From: Muribaculaceae bacterium
GTDB lineage: Bacteria; Bacteroidota; Bacteroidia; Bacteroidales; Muribaculaceae
Reading direction: 5' to 3'
NCBI GenBank assembly: GCA_017964485.1
Contig: JAGCRW010000053.1
Coordinates: 1-64,000 of the forward strand
Length of the DNA: 64,000 nucleotides
Positions 54,330 through 63,745 of this stretch are shown here, one piece after another; position 1 is the first letter of the stretch; the number at the start of each line of letters is the position of its first letter. A model generated the notes under the pieces. That model was not told the DNA's origin and did not search any database. It saw only the letters and a program-made list of their open reading frames with translations. Position numbers and translations under genes: made by a program.

Positions 54330-55436
54330 ATGGAGATTTTAAAAGGCGACAGATTGCTAAGCAAGGCTCAGTGCCAGGTGTTGAGGGGGATAGCCATCAT
54401 GGGCATATTCCTGCACAACTTCTGTCACCTGCTGCGTGGCAGCAACGAGGAGAACGAGTTTGAGTTCATCGCTGAGCGCGCTAGTAATATGTGGAATTAC
54501 TGGACAGGGGGCAATATTGACGTGTTTGCGCCCATTCAGCTTTTTGCCTTTTTCGGTCATTACGGAGTGCCCATTTTCCTGTTTCTCAGCGGTTATGGGC
54601 TGGTGATGAAATATGAGCGTGGAAATTCATCAGGTAATGCCTGGCGCTTTTTAAGTTCTCACTGGCTCAAACTCTTCAAGTTGATGATTCTTGGCTTTGT
54701 GCTGACGGTAATCACTTATTTGGCGATTGGCTTGACGTGGCACGGATGGATAGAATATTTTGCTCAAGCCACGATGCTGTCGAATGTCATTCCCAGTATT
54801 TGTGATTCACAGACTCCTTCGCCCTACTGGTTCTTTGGCGTGATGGTTGAGGTGTATGTAATCTACCGGCTCCTGATATTTCCTTTCCACGACAAGCGTC
54901 GGTCGGTGTGGCGATGGCTTATGCCGTTGCTGCTTGTAGTGCTCGCGTGGCTGCCGCAGGTGTTTATGGAGCATCACCGCAATATGATTATCTATGTGCG
55001 CCACAATGCTGCGATTGCCATGCTGCCGTTTGCCATTGGCGTTTTGGCGGCGCGTTATGGTTTCCCACGGCTGCCACGATGGTCGCTTGCTGTGGTGGCT
55101 GTGGTGTCGCTACCACTGTTGGCCTGTGCAAGTCTCAATTACCAATCGTGGCTGTGGACTCCCGTGCTGGTTATAGCCGGCAGCGTTGCGTTTGTAAAGT
55201 TATTTGATCCCTGTAAAGGACTGTGCAATACCATCATGATTTCGCCGCTCCAACAGTTGGGCGTGCTATCGTCAATGATTTTCGTTGTCCACTCCATCCC
55301 AAGAATGCCCATCTACGAGTTGTTCCTCAAGAACCATACTGGTCTAATGCTAATCGACTACGCCTGGCTAGCACTATACATCGTGCTGACACTCGCTTTG
55401 GCGTGGCTCTACAAATTATTGCTGAGCAAGCTATAA
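54330..55436 (+). CDS. Integral membrane acyltransferase (acyl_transf_3 family)
   Basis: A 368-residue protein with about ten hydrophobic segments. The family pattern opens with QCQVLRGIAIMGIFLHNF (conserved R and the His/Asp-like start), then FAFFGHYGVPIFLFLSGYGLVMKYE, which matches the O-acetyl/O-succinyl transferase group that decorates surface glycans. Start ATG at 54330 chosen; GTG at 54324 in frame is possible. Isolated gene; substrate unknown. Confidence 0.85.
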   Translation: MEILKGDRLLSKAQCQVLRGIAIMGIFLHNFCHLLRGSNEENEFEFIAERASNMWNYWTGGNIDVFAPIQLFAFFGHYGVPIFLFLSGYGLVMKYERGNSSGNAWRFLSSHWLKLFKLMILGFVLTVITYLAIGLTWHGWIEYFAQATMLSNVIPSICDSQTPSPYWFFGVMVEVYVIYRLLIFPFHDKRRSVWRWLMPLLLVVLAWLPQVFMEHHRNMIIYVRHNAAIAMLPFAIGVLAARYGFPRLPRWSLAVVAVVSLPLLACASLNYQSWLWTPVLVIAGSVAFVKLFDPCKGLCNTIMISPLQQLGVLSSMIFVVHSIPRMPIYELFLKNHTGLMLIDYAWLALYIVLTLALAWLYKLLLSKL

Positions 55437-55451
55437 TTCAGTCATTTCAAT

Positions 55452-55492
55452 AAAGAAAAAACCAGGCGGCTTGTCGATTGACAAGTCGCCTG
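55452..55492 (-). terminator. Terminator of the ornithine aminotransferase gene
   Basis: On the minus strand CAGGCGACTTGTC, loop AATC, GACAAGCCGCCTG, then a run rich in T. The stem has one G-U pair. Confidence 0.85.
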
Positions 55493-55515
55493 ATGGTTAT
55501 TGTTATGGGAGTATA

Positions 55516-56820
55516 TTACTCCGACATTTCTTCGAAGGTCTTCTTTATGATGTTGACTGCTTGCATGATTTCCTCCTTGTTGATGCACAAGGGAGGAGCG
55601 AAGCGGATGATGTGGTCGTGGGTTGGCTTAGCCAGCAGACCATTGTCACGCAGTTTGAGGCAGATGTCCCAAGCGGTCTTGCCCTTGATGGGGGTAGTCA
55701 CGATAGCGTTGAGCAAGCCGCGTCCGCGCACCTGAACGATGAATGGCGAGTTGATTTTCTTGATTTCCTCGCGGAAGATCTTACCCATCTTCTCGGCATT
55801 CTGGGTGAGTTTCTCCTCCTTAACAACCTTGAGGGCCTCGATAGCCACACGTGCTGCCAATGGGAAACCGCCGAAGGTAGAGCCGTGCTCGCCTGGTTTC
55901 ACGTTAAGCATAATGTCGTCGTCGGCAAGGCAAGCCGAAACGGGGAGAACGCCACCACCGAGGGCCTTACCCAAGATTACGATGTCGGGACGGATGCCGT
56001 CGTGCATCGAGCAGAGCATCTTACCGGTGCGGGCGATACCAGTCTGAACCTCGTCGGCGATGAAGAGCACGTTGTGCTCGTGGCACAGATCGAAGCATTT
56101 CTTCAGGTAGCCGTCATCGGGAACGAAAACGCCAGCCTCGCCTTGGATAGGCTCAGCGATAAAGGCGCACACCTCGTCACCATATTTCTTGAGGGCTTTC
56201 TCAAGAGCCTTGGGATCGTTGTAAGGAATGCGGATGAAGCCAGGAGTGAGAGGTCCATATTCAGCATAAGAGCTTGGGTCATCGCTCATGGTGATGATGG
56301 TCACGGTGCGGCCGTGGAAGTTGCCTTCGCAGCAGATTATCTTAACTTTGTCGTTGGGAATACCTTTTTTCACAACACCCCAGCGGCGAGCGAGCTTAAG
56401 AGCGGTCTCCACGCCCTCGGCTCCAGTGTTCATGGGGAGCACCTTGTCATAACCAAAGAACTGGTGCATAAATTTCTCATACTCGCAGAGCACGTCGTTG
56501 TAGAAAGCGCGCGAGGTGAGGCACAATGTGTCGGCCTGCTCCTTGAGCACTTTTACGATGCGTGGGTGGCAGTGACCTTGGTTCACAGCGCTATACGACG
56601 AGAGGAAGTCAAAATACTTCTTGCCCTCAACGTCCCACACATAGATGCCTTTGCCCTTGTGGAGCACTACTGGCAGTGGATGATAGTTGTGAGCGCCATA
56701 GCGTGCTTCCATGTCCATGCAGCGCTTGCTGGCGGCGTTGGTTGTTTTCTTTGTAGCGGTTTTTTTGCAGGCTGAAGTCTTTTTGCAGCATGCAGGTTTA
56801 GTCTTTTTGGTAGTTGCCAT
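55516..56820 (-). CDS. rocD: Ornithine aminotransferase with Lys/Cys-rich N-terminal tail
   Basis: A 434-residue PLP enzyme converting ornithine and 2-oxoglutarate to glutamate semialdehyde and glutamate. Family blocks: [46 protein letters not shown] and the PLP lysine in ILGKALGGG. The core starts near [14 protein letters not shown] (residue 37); the preceding 36 residues are a Lys-, Thr- and Cys-rich tail absent from most family members. Start at 56820 chosen as the first ATG after a -7 box. Its product goes to PruA, encoded 5 kb away. Confidence 0.93.
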   Translation of the reverse strand: MATTKKTKPACCKKTSACKKTATKKTTNAASKRCMDMEARYGAHNYHPLPVVLHKGKGIYVWDVEGKKYFDFLSSYSAVNQGHCHPRIVKVLKEQADTLCLTSRAFYNDVLCEYEKFMHQFFGYDKVLPMNTGAEGVETALKLARRWGVVKKGIPNDKVKIICCEGNFHGRTVTIITMSDDPSSYAEYGPLTPGFIRIPYNDPKALEKALKKYGDEVCAFIAEPIQGEAGVFVPDDGYLKKCFDLCHEHNVLFIADEVQTGIARTGKMLCSMHDGIRPDIVILGKALGGGVLPVSACLADDDIMLNVKPGEHGSTFGGFPLAARVAIEALKVVKEEKLTQNAEKMGKIFREEIKKINSPFIVQVRGRGLLNAIVTTPIKGKTAWDICLKLRDNGLLAKPTHDHIIRFAPPLCINKEEIMQAVNIIKKTFEEMSE

Positions 56821-56856
56821 GTTAGTTAATTTTATAGTAATTGTGTAGTGAATGTG

Positions 56857-56864
56857 CAAAATTA
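56857..56864 (-). promoter_or_regulatory. Predicted -7 box for rocD
   Basis: TAATTTTG on the minus strand, 37 bp before the chosen start. Confidence 0.55.
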
Positions 56865-56939
56865 CTTCTTTTTTGCCGAAAAAATCAAGATTAGGGAATA
56901 AAATAATGTGCAATTTTTGTTAACACAATTTTTTTTGAC

Positions 56940-56947
56940 TATTTTTG
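56940..56947 (+). promoter_or_regulatory. Predicted -7 box for the gene at 56970
   Basis: TATTTTTG, 22 bp before the ATG. Confidence 0.5.
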
Positions 56948-56969
56948 TAGCTACAAAACATGTCTTACT

Positions 56970-57503
56970 ATGAAAAAGATTCTATTACTACTATTTGCGG
57001 TGATGTCGCTTGCTGCCAGCGCACAGTATATGATCACCGACAAGGGCTACTTCTACAGCCCCGACGGCTTTAAGTGCAAGCATGGCCACATCTATACCAA
57101 GGACATGAAGACACTGGTCAGGACTGGCTGGTACAGCCGCGACGATTGGGACCAGCACTACCTTGTTGAGAAACTCATCGAGATACCATCGGGGGCAGAG
57201 GTTATTCCCAGCAATTTTCTCTACAACCCTGCTGGCGAGGCTGCTACGGGTTACAATTGGCTTTATGCCGTGGTGATTCCAAATTCGGTGCAGTGGATAG
57301 CGCCCGATGCCTTTATGATGTCGCGCGTGGTGTTCTTCACTGGCGAGACACCGGTGGAGTCGGCTCCTGGCATCACTGCCGACCCCAACGCTACCGAGTT
57401 GGCGAGATTCAATGTCGAGGGCCAGCGCATCGACAGTCCTCAGCCCGGCGTGAACATAGTGCTCATGAGCGACGGCACAGCGCATAAAATATTAGTGAAA
57501 TGA
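56970..57503 (+). CDS. Exported hypothetical protein
   Basis: A 177-residue protein with signal peptide MKKILLLLFAVMSLAASAQ. The mature part is not recognised; AVVIPNSVQWIAPDAF resembles one unit of a leucine-rich-repeat-type (LRR_5) surface repeat, and the ending (VEGQRI through VLMSDGTAHKILVK) is like the short C-terminal tails of other secreted proteins in the window. Followed by a hairpin repeat. Function unknown. Confidence 0.7.
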   Translation: MKKILLLLFAVMSLAASAQYMITDKGYFYSPDGFKCKHGHIYTKDMKTLVRTGWYSRDDWDQHYLVEKLIEIPSGAEVIPSNFLYNPAGEAATGYNWLYAVVIPNSVQWIAPDAFMMSRVVFFTGETPVESAPGITADPNATELARFNVEGQRIDSPQPGVNIVLMSDGTAHKILVK

Positions 57504-57507
57504 ATTT

Positions 57508-57535
57508 GTCGTGACGAGACCGTCTCGTCTGCATA
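57508..57535. repeat. GACGAG hairpin, copy 1
   Basis: GACGAGAC-C-GTCTCGTC followed by TGCATAAA, just after a stop codon. Related to copies at 60728-60753 and 63587-63612. Confidence 0.7.
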
Positions 57536-57562
57536 AAATGATTAAAATCAAGCAATAAATTA

Positions 57563-58549
57563 ATGATAGAACGACACGTAATAATTGACAACGTTGACCC
57601 TGTGGTGTTTTATGGGGTGAACAACAGTAACATACAACTTATTCGTAACTTATTCCCTAAACTCAGGATGGCGGCTCGCGGCTCGGTGATAACAGTCATT
57701 GGCGATGAGGCCGAGACCGAGAAGTTTGAGCAGAACATCAAGCAGCTCGAAGAGTATTGCGCCACCTATAATACCTTGCCCGAGGACGTCATCCTCGACA
57801 CCATCAAGGGCTTACCGCCCAAGGAGTTGAAGATGGACGACGTGATAATATACGGCGTGAATGGCAAGCCAATAAAAGGTCGCACGCCAAATCAGCAGTT
57901 GATGGTCAAGACATTCAACGAGAACGACCTGACCTTTGCGCTTGGCCCAGCAGGAACAGGTAAGACCTATCTCGCTGTGGCGCTGGCGGTGCGCGCGTTG
58001 AAAAACCGTGAGGCTCGCAAAATTATCCTGTCGCGCCCGGCGGTAGAGGCAGGCGAGAAGTTAGGCTTCCTCCCAGGCGACATGCGCGACAAGATTGACC
58101 CCTATCTTCAGCCACTCTACGACGCCCTTGAGGACATGATTCCTGGCGCCAAACTCAAGGAATATATGGACACCAACGTAATTCAGATTGCGCCGCTCGC
58201 CTTTATGCGCGGCCGCACTCTCAACGACGCCATCATCGTCCTCGACGAGGCGCAGAACACGACTACTCACCAAATTAAGATGTTCCTCACCCGCCTGGGT
58301 ATGGGCTCGAAGATGGTGGTTACTGGCGACACCACACAGATCGACCTCCCCCGCAGCGTCACCTCTGGACTGATTCAGGCACTCAAGGTGCTCGATGGCG
58401 TGAAAGGCATCGGCAAGATTGAGTTTGGCAAAAAAGACATCGTACGTCACCAACTCGTGCAACGCATAGTCGAGGCCTACGAGAAGCATGATGCACTTCT
58501 CAAGGCAGGGTTTAGTGATGACTTTGATAACGCTAGCACATCTAGATAA
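57563..58549 (+). CDS. PhoH family ATPase
   Basis: A 328-residue P-loop protein. Walker A GPAGTGKT is at 128-135 and the family block AIIVLDEAQNTTTHQIKMFLTRLG with Walker B follows near 225; KIILSRPAVEAGEKLGFLPGD is typical. An N-terminal KH-like region precedes the ATPase. PhoH proteins are linked to RNA metabolism and stress; a specific role is not established. Followed by menG after 33 bp of 9-bp repeats. Confidence 0.93.
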   Translation: MIERHVIIDNVDPVVFYGVNNSNIQLIRNLFPKLRMAARGSVITVIGDEAETEKFEQNIKQLEEYCATYNTLPEDVILDTIKGLPPKELKMDDVIIYGVNGKPIKGRTPNQQLMVKTFNENDLTFALGPAGTGKTYLAVALAVRALKNREARKIILSRPAVEAGEKLGFLPGDMRDKIDPYLQPLYDALEDMIPGAKLKEYMDTNVIQIAPLAFMRGRTLNDAIIVLDEAQNTTTHQIKMFLTRLGMGSKMVVTGDTTQIDLPRSVTSGLIQALKVLDGVKGIGKIEFGKKDIVRHQLVQRIVEAYEKHDALLKAGFSDDFDNASTSR

Positions 58550-58582
58550 TCTAGAAACTTTAATGCCACTAGATTAACGTTT

Positions 58583-59314
58583 ATGGATGTTGAGAAAATA
58601 ACTCCATATAATAACAATGAGCGCAAGTCGCAGCAGGTTGAGGTGATGTTTGACAGCATCGCACCTGCCTACGACTTTATGAACCGGGCCATGACACTGG
58701 GCATTGACCGGTGGTGGCGGCGCGTGGCGGTCAAGATGGTGGGCAAGAGCCATCCGCGACGCATACTCGACGTGGCAACTGGCACGGGCGACTTTGCTAT
58801 TGGGCTTTACAACAAGATAAAACCTGATGCTGTGATGGGCATCGACCTCTCGCAGGGCATGCTCGACGTGGCGCGTCGCAAAGTGGAGAAGCGCGGATTG
58901 CAAGACTTCATCTCGCTGCAGCAAGGTGACTGCTTGGCGTTGCCGTTCAAGGATGGCGACTTCGACGCGGTGACGGTGGCCTTTGGCGTACGCAATTTCG
59001 AGCACCTGCAGCAAGGCTATGAGCAGATGCATCGCGTGCTCAGCTCTGGCGGTGTGTTGTGTGTTGTCGAACTATCAACGCCTCGCAACCGTGTGGTGCG
59101 TTGGTTCTACGACCTCTACACCCTGCACATCATCCCATGGTTTGGCGCTTTGAAGTCGCACGATAAGAGCGCCTATCGCTACCTGCCACAAAGCATCGCT
59201 GCCGTGCCCCAAGGCGACGATATGCTCGCTATTATGCGAGAAGCCGGCTTCAAAAACTGCAAAGTAAAACGCATGACCTTCGGCACTTGCTCAATTTATT
59301 TTGGTGAGAAGTGA
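58583..59314 (+). CDS. menG: Demethylmenaquinone methyltransferase
   Basis: A 243-residue S-adenosylmethionine-dependent methyltransferase of the UbiE/MenG family, the last step in menaquinone synthesis. Visible are VEVMFDSIAPAYDFMN, the SAM-binding ILDVATGTGDFAIG, and FGVRNFEHLQQGYEQMHRVL. Bacteroidota lack ubiquinone, so menaquinone is the substrate. It supplies the electron carrier for the cytochrome bd oxidase encoded downstream. Confidence 0.95.
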   Translation: MDVEKITPYNNNERKSQQVEVMFDSIAPAYDFMNRAMTLGIDRWWRRVAVKMVGKSHPRRILDVATGTGDFAIGLYNKIKPDAVMGIDLSQGMLDVARRKVEKRGLQDFISLQQGDCLALPFKDGDFDAVTVAFGVRNFEHLQQGYEQMHRVLSSGGVLCVVELSTPRNRVVRWFYDLYTLHIIPWFGALKSHDKSAYRYLPQSIAAVPQGDDMLAIMREAGFKNCKVKRMTFGTCSIYFGEK

Positions 59315-59389
59315 AAATAGCCGTGTTCTGTAAGTTGCGATGGCATCGCAACAAACTAATAACGAAATACGAAAAACTAAATAAGAACT

Positions 59390-60370
59390 ATGACAAAGAT
59401 TAAAACAGTTGGTGTGTTGACGTCGGGAGGTGATGCTCCTGGCATGAACGCCGCAATCAGGGCGGTGACACGCGCCGCAATTTCCCACAAATTTAATGTG
59501 AAAGGCATCTACCGCGGTTATCGCGGTCTAGTAGAGGACGAAATCGTTGATTTTCATGCCGAGGATGTGTCAAATATTATCCATCGCGGAGGCACCATCC
59601 TGCGCACAGCGCGGTGCAAGGAGTTTATGACACCCGAGGGTCGCCAGAAGGCCTACGACAACATGCGCAAGCATGGCATCGACGCACTGGTAGTGATTGG
59701 TGGTGATGGCACGCTCACGGGAGCAAAGGTGTTTGCCAGCGAGTTTGACGTGCCCATAGTGGGCATTCCCGGCACCATCGATAACGACCTATATGGCACC
59801 GATCACACCATTGGCTACGACACTGCGCTCAACACCATAATGTGGTGTGTGGACCGCATTCGCGACACTGCCAACAGCCATGAGCGCCTGTTCTTCATCG
59901 AGGTTATGGGACGCGAAGCAAGTTTCCTCGCACTTTTTGGCGCCATCGCCGGTGGTGCCGAGGCGGCAATCATCCCCGAACTTGCTATAAAAGGGGACCA
60001 GCTTGCGAAACTCATTGAGCATGGCTTCCGCACTACCAAGAAGTCGTCGATAGTGCTTGTGGCCGAGAATCCTGTCACAGGCGGAGCTATGCAGCTTGCC
60101 GAGAGAGTGCGTCAAGAGTATCCTCAGTATGATGTGCGCGTCACCATCCTCGGTCACTTGCAGCGCGGTGGTTCACCCACAGCGCAAGACCGCATTCTTG
60201 CATCGATAATGGGCGCCAGTGCCATCGAAGCATTAGTCGAGGGCCAGCGCAACGTGATGATTGGCGATGACGATGAAAAGATGGTCTATGTGCCCTTCAC
60301 CAAAGCCATCAAGTACGAGAAGGCCATCGACAGTCAACTTATTGATACAATTAGGCGTTTGTCGCAATAA
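59390..60370 (+). CDS. pfkA: ATP-dependent 6-phosphofructokinase
   Basis: A 326-residue glycolytic enzyme. The GGDGT (104-108) and PGTIDND (127-133) motifs carry Gly residues where pyrophosphate-dependent enzymes have Asp and Lys, so ATP is the expected donor. Other blocks are SGGDAPGMN (12-20), [10 protein letters not shown] and [15 protein letters not shown]. Length is typical of the bacterial allosteric type. A terminator follows. Confidence 0.95.
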   Translation: MTKIKTVGVLTSGGDAPGMNAAIRAVTRAAISHKFNVKGIYRGYRGLVEDEIVDFHAEDVSNIIHRGGTILRTARCKEFMTPEGRQKAYDNMRKHGIDALVVIGGDGTLTGAKVFASEFDVPIVGIPGTIDNDLYGTDHTIGYDTALNTIMWCVDRIRDTANSHERLFFIEVMGREASFLALFGAIAGGAEAAIIPELAIKGDQLAKLIEHGFRTTKKSSIVLVAENPVTGGAMQLAERVRQEYPQYDVRVTILGHLQRGGSPTAQDRILASIMGASAIEALVEGQRNVMIGDDDEKMVYVPFTKAIKYEKAIDSQLIDTIRRLSQ

Positions 60371-60428
60371 TTGCGAAAGTAAGAGGATAGAACCCCGATT
60401 CACAATCCTCTATTCACTTTTTTCAAAA

Positions 60429-60467
60429 AAAGTTACCCTAGGGTAATTTGCCTTTAGGTAACTTTTT
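60429..60467 (+). terminator. Terminator of pfkA
   Basis: Stem AAAGTTACC / GGTAACTTT with an inner GGTAA loop region, ending in T5. It is directly followed by the next promoter. Confidence 0.75.
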
Positions 60468-60468
60468 G

Positions 60469-60476
60469 TATATTTG
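60469..60476 (+). promoter_or_regulatory. Predicted -7 box for DUF4492-cydAB
   Basis: TATATTTG, 28 bp before the DUF4492 ATG. Confidence 0.6.
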
Positions 60477-60504
60477 CAAACGACATTCTTAATGAACTGA
60501 TATT

Positions 60505-60726
60505 ATGGAGAAAAAGAAGGGCTTTTGGGCGCGAGCGGTGGACCTTTATGTAGATGGTTTCCGCTCGATGACGGTGGGCAAGACGTTATGGCTCATCATC
60601 GCCATTAAGCTCTTTATTTTCTTTGTCATAATCAAGATACTGTTCTTCCCCAACTTCCTTGCCTCAAAGAGCGACACCGACGAGGGCAAAGCCCAATACG
60701 TCCGCGAGCAGCTAACAAAGAAATAA
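60505..60726 (+). CDS. DUF4492 small membrane protein
   Basis: A 73-residue protein: amphipathic start (WARAVDLYVDGFRSMTVGKTLW), one transmembrane segment (about 28-48), and a charged C-terminus. It belongs to DUF4492, a family that stands directly before cydAB in many Bacteroidota and Campylobacterota; by position it may be a small accessory subunit of the bd oxidase, like CydX, but that is inference. Confidence 0.85.
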   Translation: MEKKKGFWARAVDLYVDGFRSMTVGKTLWLIIAIKLFIFFVIIKILFFPNFLASKSDTDEGKAQYVREQLTKK

Positions 60727-60727
60727 G

Positions 60728-60753
60728 TAGGGACGAGGCCTGCCTCGTCCGCA
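60728..60753. repeat. GACGAG hairpin, copy 2
   Basis: GGACGAGGC-CT-... perfect arms GGACGAGGC / GCCTCGTCC followed by GCAAA, just after the DUF4492 stop; the same 26 bp recur at 63587-63612. Confidence 0.8.
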
Positions 60754-60754
60754 A

Positions 60755-60828
60755 AACTGAGAACTGAAGACTGAATACTGATAACTGACAACTGACAACT
60801 GACAACTGACAACTGATAACTAATAACT
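60755..60828. repeat. Ten-unit AACTGAN heptad array upstream of cydA
   Basis: Units AACTGAG, AACTGAA, GACTGAA, TACTGAT, four AACTGAC, AACTGAT and AACTAAT, without gaps, ending 3 bp before the cydA ATG at 60832. It fills the whole 5' leader after the GACGAG hairpin. Confidence 0.88.
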
Positions 60829-60831
60829 ATT

Positions 60832-62418
60832 ATGGGTGATTTATTAATGACAGTAGTCGATTGGTCGAGGGCGCAATTTGCGTTGACAGCCTGCTATCAC
60901 TGGCTGTTTGTGCCGTTGACCTTAGGACTGGGAGTAATAATCGGTGTGATGGAGACCATCTATTATCGCACTCGCGACGAGAAATGGCTAGCCACCACCA
61001 AGTTTTGGATGACCGTCTTTGGCGTGAACTTCGCCATTGGCGTGGCAACTGGCATAATCCTCGAATTTGAGTTTGGCACTAACTGGTCAAACTATAGCTG
61101 GTTTGTGGGCGACATATTCGGCGCTCCACTAGCCATCGAGGGCATTCTCGCCTTCTTTATGGAATCGACGTTCATCGCTGTGATGTTCTTCGGTTGGAAG
61201 AAGGTGTCGCCCAAGTTCCACCTCGCCGCAACCTGGCTCACCGCTTTGGGTGCCAGCATCTCGGCGCTGTGGATTCTTGTCGCAAACTCGTGGATGCAAT
61301 ATCCCGCTGGTTGCACTTTCAACCCCGAGACCATGCGCAACGAGATGACCAACTTTTGGGAAGTGGCATTCTCGCCGATGGCGATGGCAAAGGTGTTCCA
61401 CACCGTTACCAGCGCTTGGGCGCTTAGTGGCGCCTTTGTGGTGGGCGTGTGCGGTTGGCTGCTCTTGAAAAAGCGCAACCGCGACCATGTGATGAGGAGC
61501 CTCAAGGTTGGTGGCTGGGTAGGACTCATTGGCATTGTTCTCACCAGCATCAGCGGCGACACCTCGGCAGTTCAGGTCGCCAAGCACCAGCCAATGAAAC
61601 TCGCCGCCATGGAGGGTCTCTACAAAGGCGAGCAGGGACAGGCTATAGTGGCGTTTGGCATACTCAACCCGTCTAAAGAGGTTGGCGACAGCAACGACCC
61701 CTATCTCTTCGACATCTCCATTCCTCACGGCCTCGCGTTCCTCGCAACCCACGACTTCAACGCCTTTGTGCCTGGCATCGAGGACATCATTGAGGGCAAG
61801 TCGATGGATGCCGACGGCAAGGAAATCAACACCGTGTCTTATGCCGACCGCATAGAGCAAGGAAAGATGGCAAAAGACGCCCTCGGAGTGTATCAGGAAG
61901 CGTGCAAAGTGGGCGACAGCATCACCATGCAGGAGCAGGGCAACGCTATTGGAGACAATTTCAAATATCTTGGCTATGCCTATCTCGACAAGCCCGAGGA
62001 AGCGGTGCCAAATGTGCCCCTCACGTTCTACACCTTCCACTTGATGGTGACCATTGGTGGCTATCTTGTGCTGTTCTTCATTGTGGTATTGCTGCTGCTC
62101 TACAAGCCTAAATGGATTCCCTGGAAAGAGAAATTGTCAAAACCCGCTTATTGGCTTGCCATCCTCACCATCCCACTCACTTACCTGTGCTCTATGTGCG
62201 GATGGATAGTCGCCGAAGTGGGACGCCAGCCCTGGACCATTCAAGACCTGATGCCCAACAAAGTTGCCATCAGCGACCTCTCGGCAGGATATGTTCAGAC
62301 CACATTCTGGATCTTCGCTGTGGTGTTCACGGCGCTGCTCATTGCCGACATCAGCATCATCTGCAAGCAGATTTCCAAGAAATCGAAGACCGACCTTAAC
62401 GTAGTAGAAACAAAATAA
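60832..62418 (+). CDS. cydA: Cytochrome bd ubiquinol/menaquinol oxidase subunit I
   Basis: A 528-residue inner-membrane subunit carrying the haem groups. The N-terminal DWSRAQFALTACYHWLFVPLTLGLG has the conserved haem-b595/d ligand His (H23). Later blocks are NSWMQYPAGC and the C-terminal VAEVGRQPWTIQDLMP. The quinol-binding Q-loop is of the short form common in Bacteroidota. Followed by cydB after 18 bp. Confidence 0.97.
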   Translation: MGDLLMTVVDWSRAQFALTACYHWLFVPLTLGLGVIIGVMETIYYRTRDEKWLATTKFWMTVFGVNFAIGVATGIILEFEFGTNWSNYSWFVGDIFGAPLAIEGILAFFMESTFIAVMFFGWKKVSPKFHLAATWLTALGASISALWILVANSWMQYPAGCTFNPETMRNEMTNFWEVAFSPMAMAKVFHTVTSAWALSGAFVVGVCGWLLLKKRNRDHVMRSLKVGGWVGLIGIVLTSISGDTSAVQVAKHQPMKLAAMEGLYKGEQGQAIVAFGILNPSKEVGDSNDPYLFDISIPHGLAFLATHDFNAFVPGIEDIIEGKSMDADGKEINTVSYADRIEQGKMAKDALGVYQEACKVGDSITMQEQGNAIGDNFKYLGYAYLDKPEEAVPNVPLTFYTFHLMVTIGGYLVLFFIVVLLLLYKPKWIPWKEKLSKPAYWLAILTIPLTYLCSMCGWIVAEVGRQPWTIQDLMPNKVAISDLSAGYVQTTFWIFAVVFTALLIADISIICKQISKKSKTDLNVVETK

Positions 62419-62436
62419 AAAGAGGAGGACACAACT

Positions 62437-63573
62437 ATGACACACGAAATGTTACAAAACTACTGGTGGCTGATAATGTCGGTGCTTGGCGCATTGCTGG
62501 TGTTCCTGCTCTTTGTGCAGGGCGGACAGTCAATGCTCATCACTACCAAGAAAGAGAAACGCCCGTTGCTCATCAACTCGCTGGGGCGCAAATGGGAGCT
62601 CACATTCACCACTCTGGTGACCTTTGGCGGAGCGTTCTTCGCCTCGTTCCCGCTGTTCTACAGCACAAGCTTTGGCGGTGCCTACTGGCTGTGGATTCTC
62701 ATCCTTTTCAGCTTTGTCGTTCAGGCGGTTGCCTATGAGTATCGTAGCAAGCACGGCAACGTGTATGGCACTAAGTTCTACGACACCTTATTATTAATAA
62801 ATGGTTTTGCCGGTCCTGTGCTGCTTGGTGTGGCAGTGGCGGGAATGTTCTTTGGCGCCGATTTCACCGTTGAGAAAACCAATATCCTCGACGTTCAGGC
62901 AGCCACCATCTCTAAGTGGGGACCGCATCATGGCCTCGAGGCGATAGCTTGCTGGAAGAACCTTCTCTTCGGCTTTATGGTGTTCTATCTGGCTCGCACT
63001 CTTGCATCGCTCTATTTCATCAACAACATCAACGACGACGAGGTGCAGCGCAATCAGCACAAGCGCCTGTTCATCAATGCCACAATCTTTGTGGTGCTCT
63101 TCCTCGCTGTGGTGGCAGTGATTCTCACTTCGCCTGGAGTGGAGGTTGACGAGGCGGGAGCGATATGGACCCCCAACAAGTATCTCTACAACTACCTGCA
63201 GATGTGGTGGGCACTTGGCGCGTTGCTCTTTGGCGTGGTAATGGTGCTCTTTGGTATCATCAAGTCGCTGCTCAATAAGTCCTATAAGAAAGGCATCTGG
63301 TGGGCTGGCATCGGCGTGGTGCTCGTGGTGATGAGTCTCTTCTGGGTAGTGGGCTACAACCACACCGCCTATTATCCCTCGCTGCAAGATGCGCAGTACT
63401 CGCTCACGCTTGCCAACAGTTCGTCGTCGGAGTTCACCCTCACAGCCATGAGCTATGTGTCGCTGCTTGTGCCGTTTGTCCTTGCCTACATCGTGTGGGT
63501 TTGGCGCAAAATGGACCACACCAAGCTCACCGACGAGGAAATCAACCAAGCCGGCGACGACGAAATCTATTAA
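62437..63573 (+). CDS. cydB: Cytochrome bd oxidase subunit II
   Basis: A 378-residue protein with eight or nine transmembrane segments. It begins NYWWLIMSVLGALLVFLLFVQGGQ and contains GRKWELTFTTLVTFGGAFFASFPLFY, both characteristic of CydB. The C-terminus is short and hydrophilic. No cydCD transporter is seen in the window. Confidence 0.96.
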   Translation: MTHEMLQNYWWLIMSVLGALLVFLLFVQGGQSMLITTKKEKRPLLINSLGRKWELTFTTLVTFGGAFFASFPLFYSTSFGGAYWLWILILFSFVVQAVAYEYRSKHGNVYGTKFYDTLLLINGFAGPVLLGVAVAGMFFGADFTVEKTNILDVQAATISKWGPHHGLEAIACWKNLLFGFMVFYLARTLASLYFINNINDDEVQRNQHKRLFINATIFVVLFLAVVAVILTSPGVEVDEAGAIWTPNKYLYNYLQMWWALGALLFGVVMVLFGIIKSLLNKSYKKGIWWAGIGVVLVVMSLFWVVGYNHTAYYPSLQDAQYSLTLANSSSSEFTLTAMSYVSLLVPFVLAYIVWVWRKMDHTKLTDEEINQAGDDEIY

Positions 63574-63586
63574 TCAAATGTTATGT

Positions 63587-63612
63587 AGGGACGAGGCCTG
63601 CCTCGTCCGCAA
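63587..63612. repeat. GACGAG hairpin, copy 3
   Basis: Same 26 bp as at 60728-60753, again just after a stop codon (cydB). Confidence 0.8.
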
Positions 63613-63633
63613 ATAACTCATTTGATTCTTGTG

Positions 63634-63730
63634 GGGCGCTTCGCTTAAAATTGGATTAAAATTAGTTTTAAAATTTCATGGAAATATTTTTGCTAAAATT
63701 TTCAATGAATTTTAAGCGCGCAGCGCGCCC
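63634..63730. repeat. Long imperfect palindrome after cydB
   Basis: Left arm GGGCGCTTCGCTTAAAATT (63634-63652), right arm AATTTTAAGCG-CGCAGCG-CGCCC (63708-63730), about 55 bp apart; the AT-rich centre is also partly self-complementary. Confidence 0.7.
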
Positions 63731-63745
63731 TCCAAGCATCTAACG

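Noticed and set aside
55471..56775. Long open frame (434 codons) antisense to rocD
   Set aside because: A mirror of the coding strand with no motifs; rocD is certain.
60755..60828. Heptad array considered as a CRISPR
   Set aside because: No spacers and a 7-bp unit; it is a simple tandem repeat.
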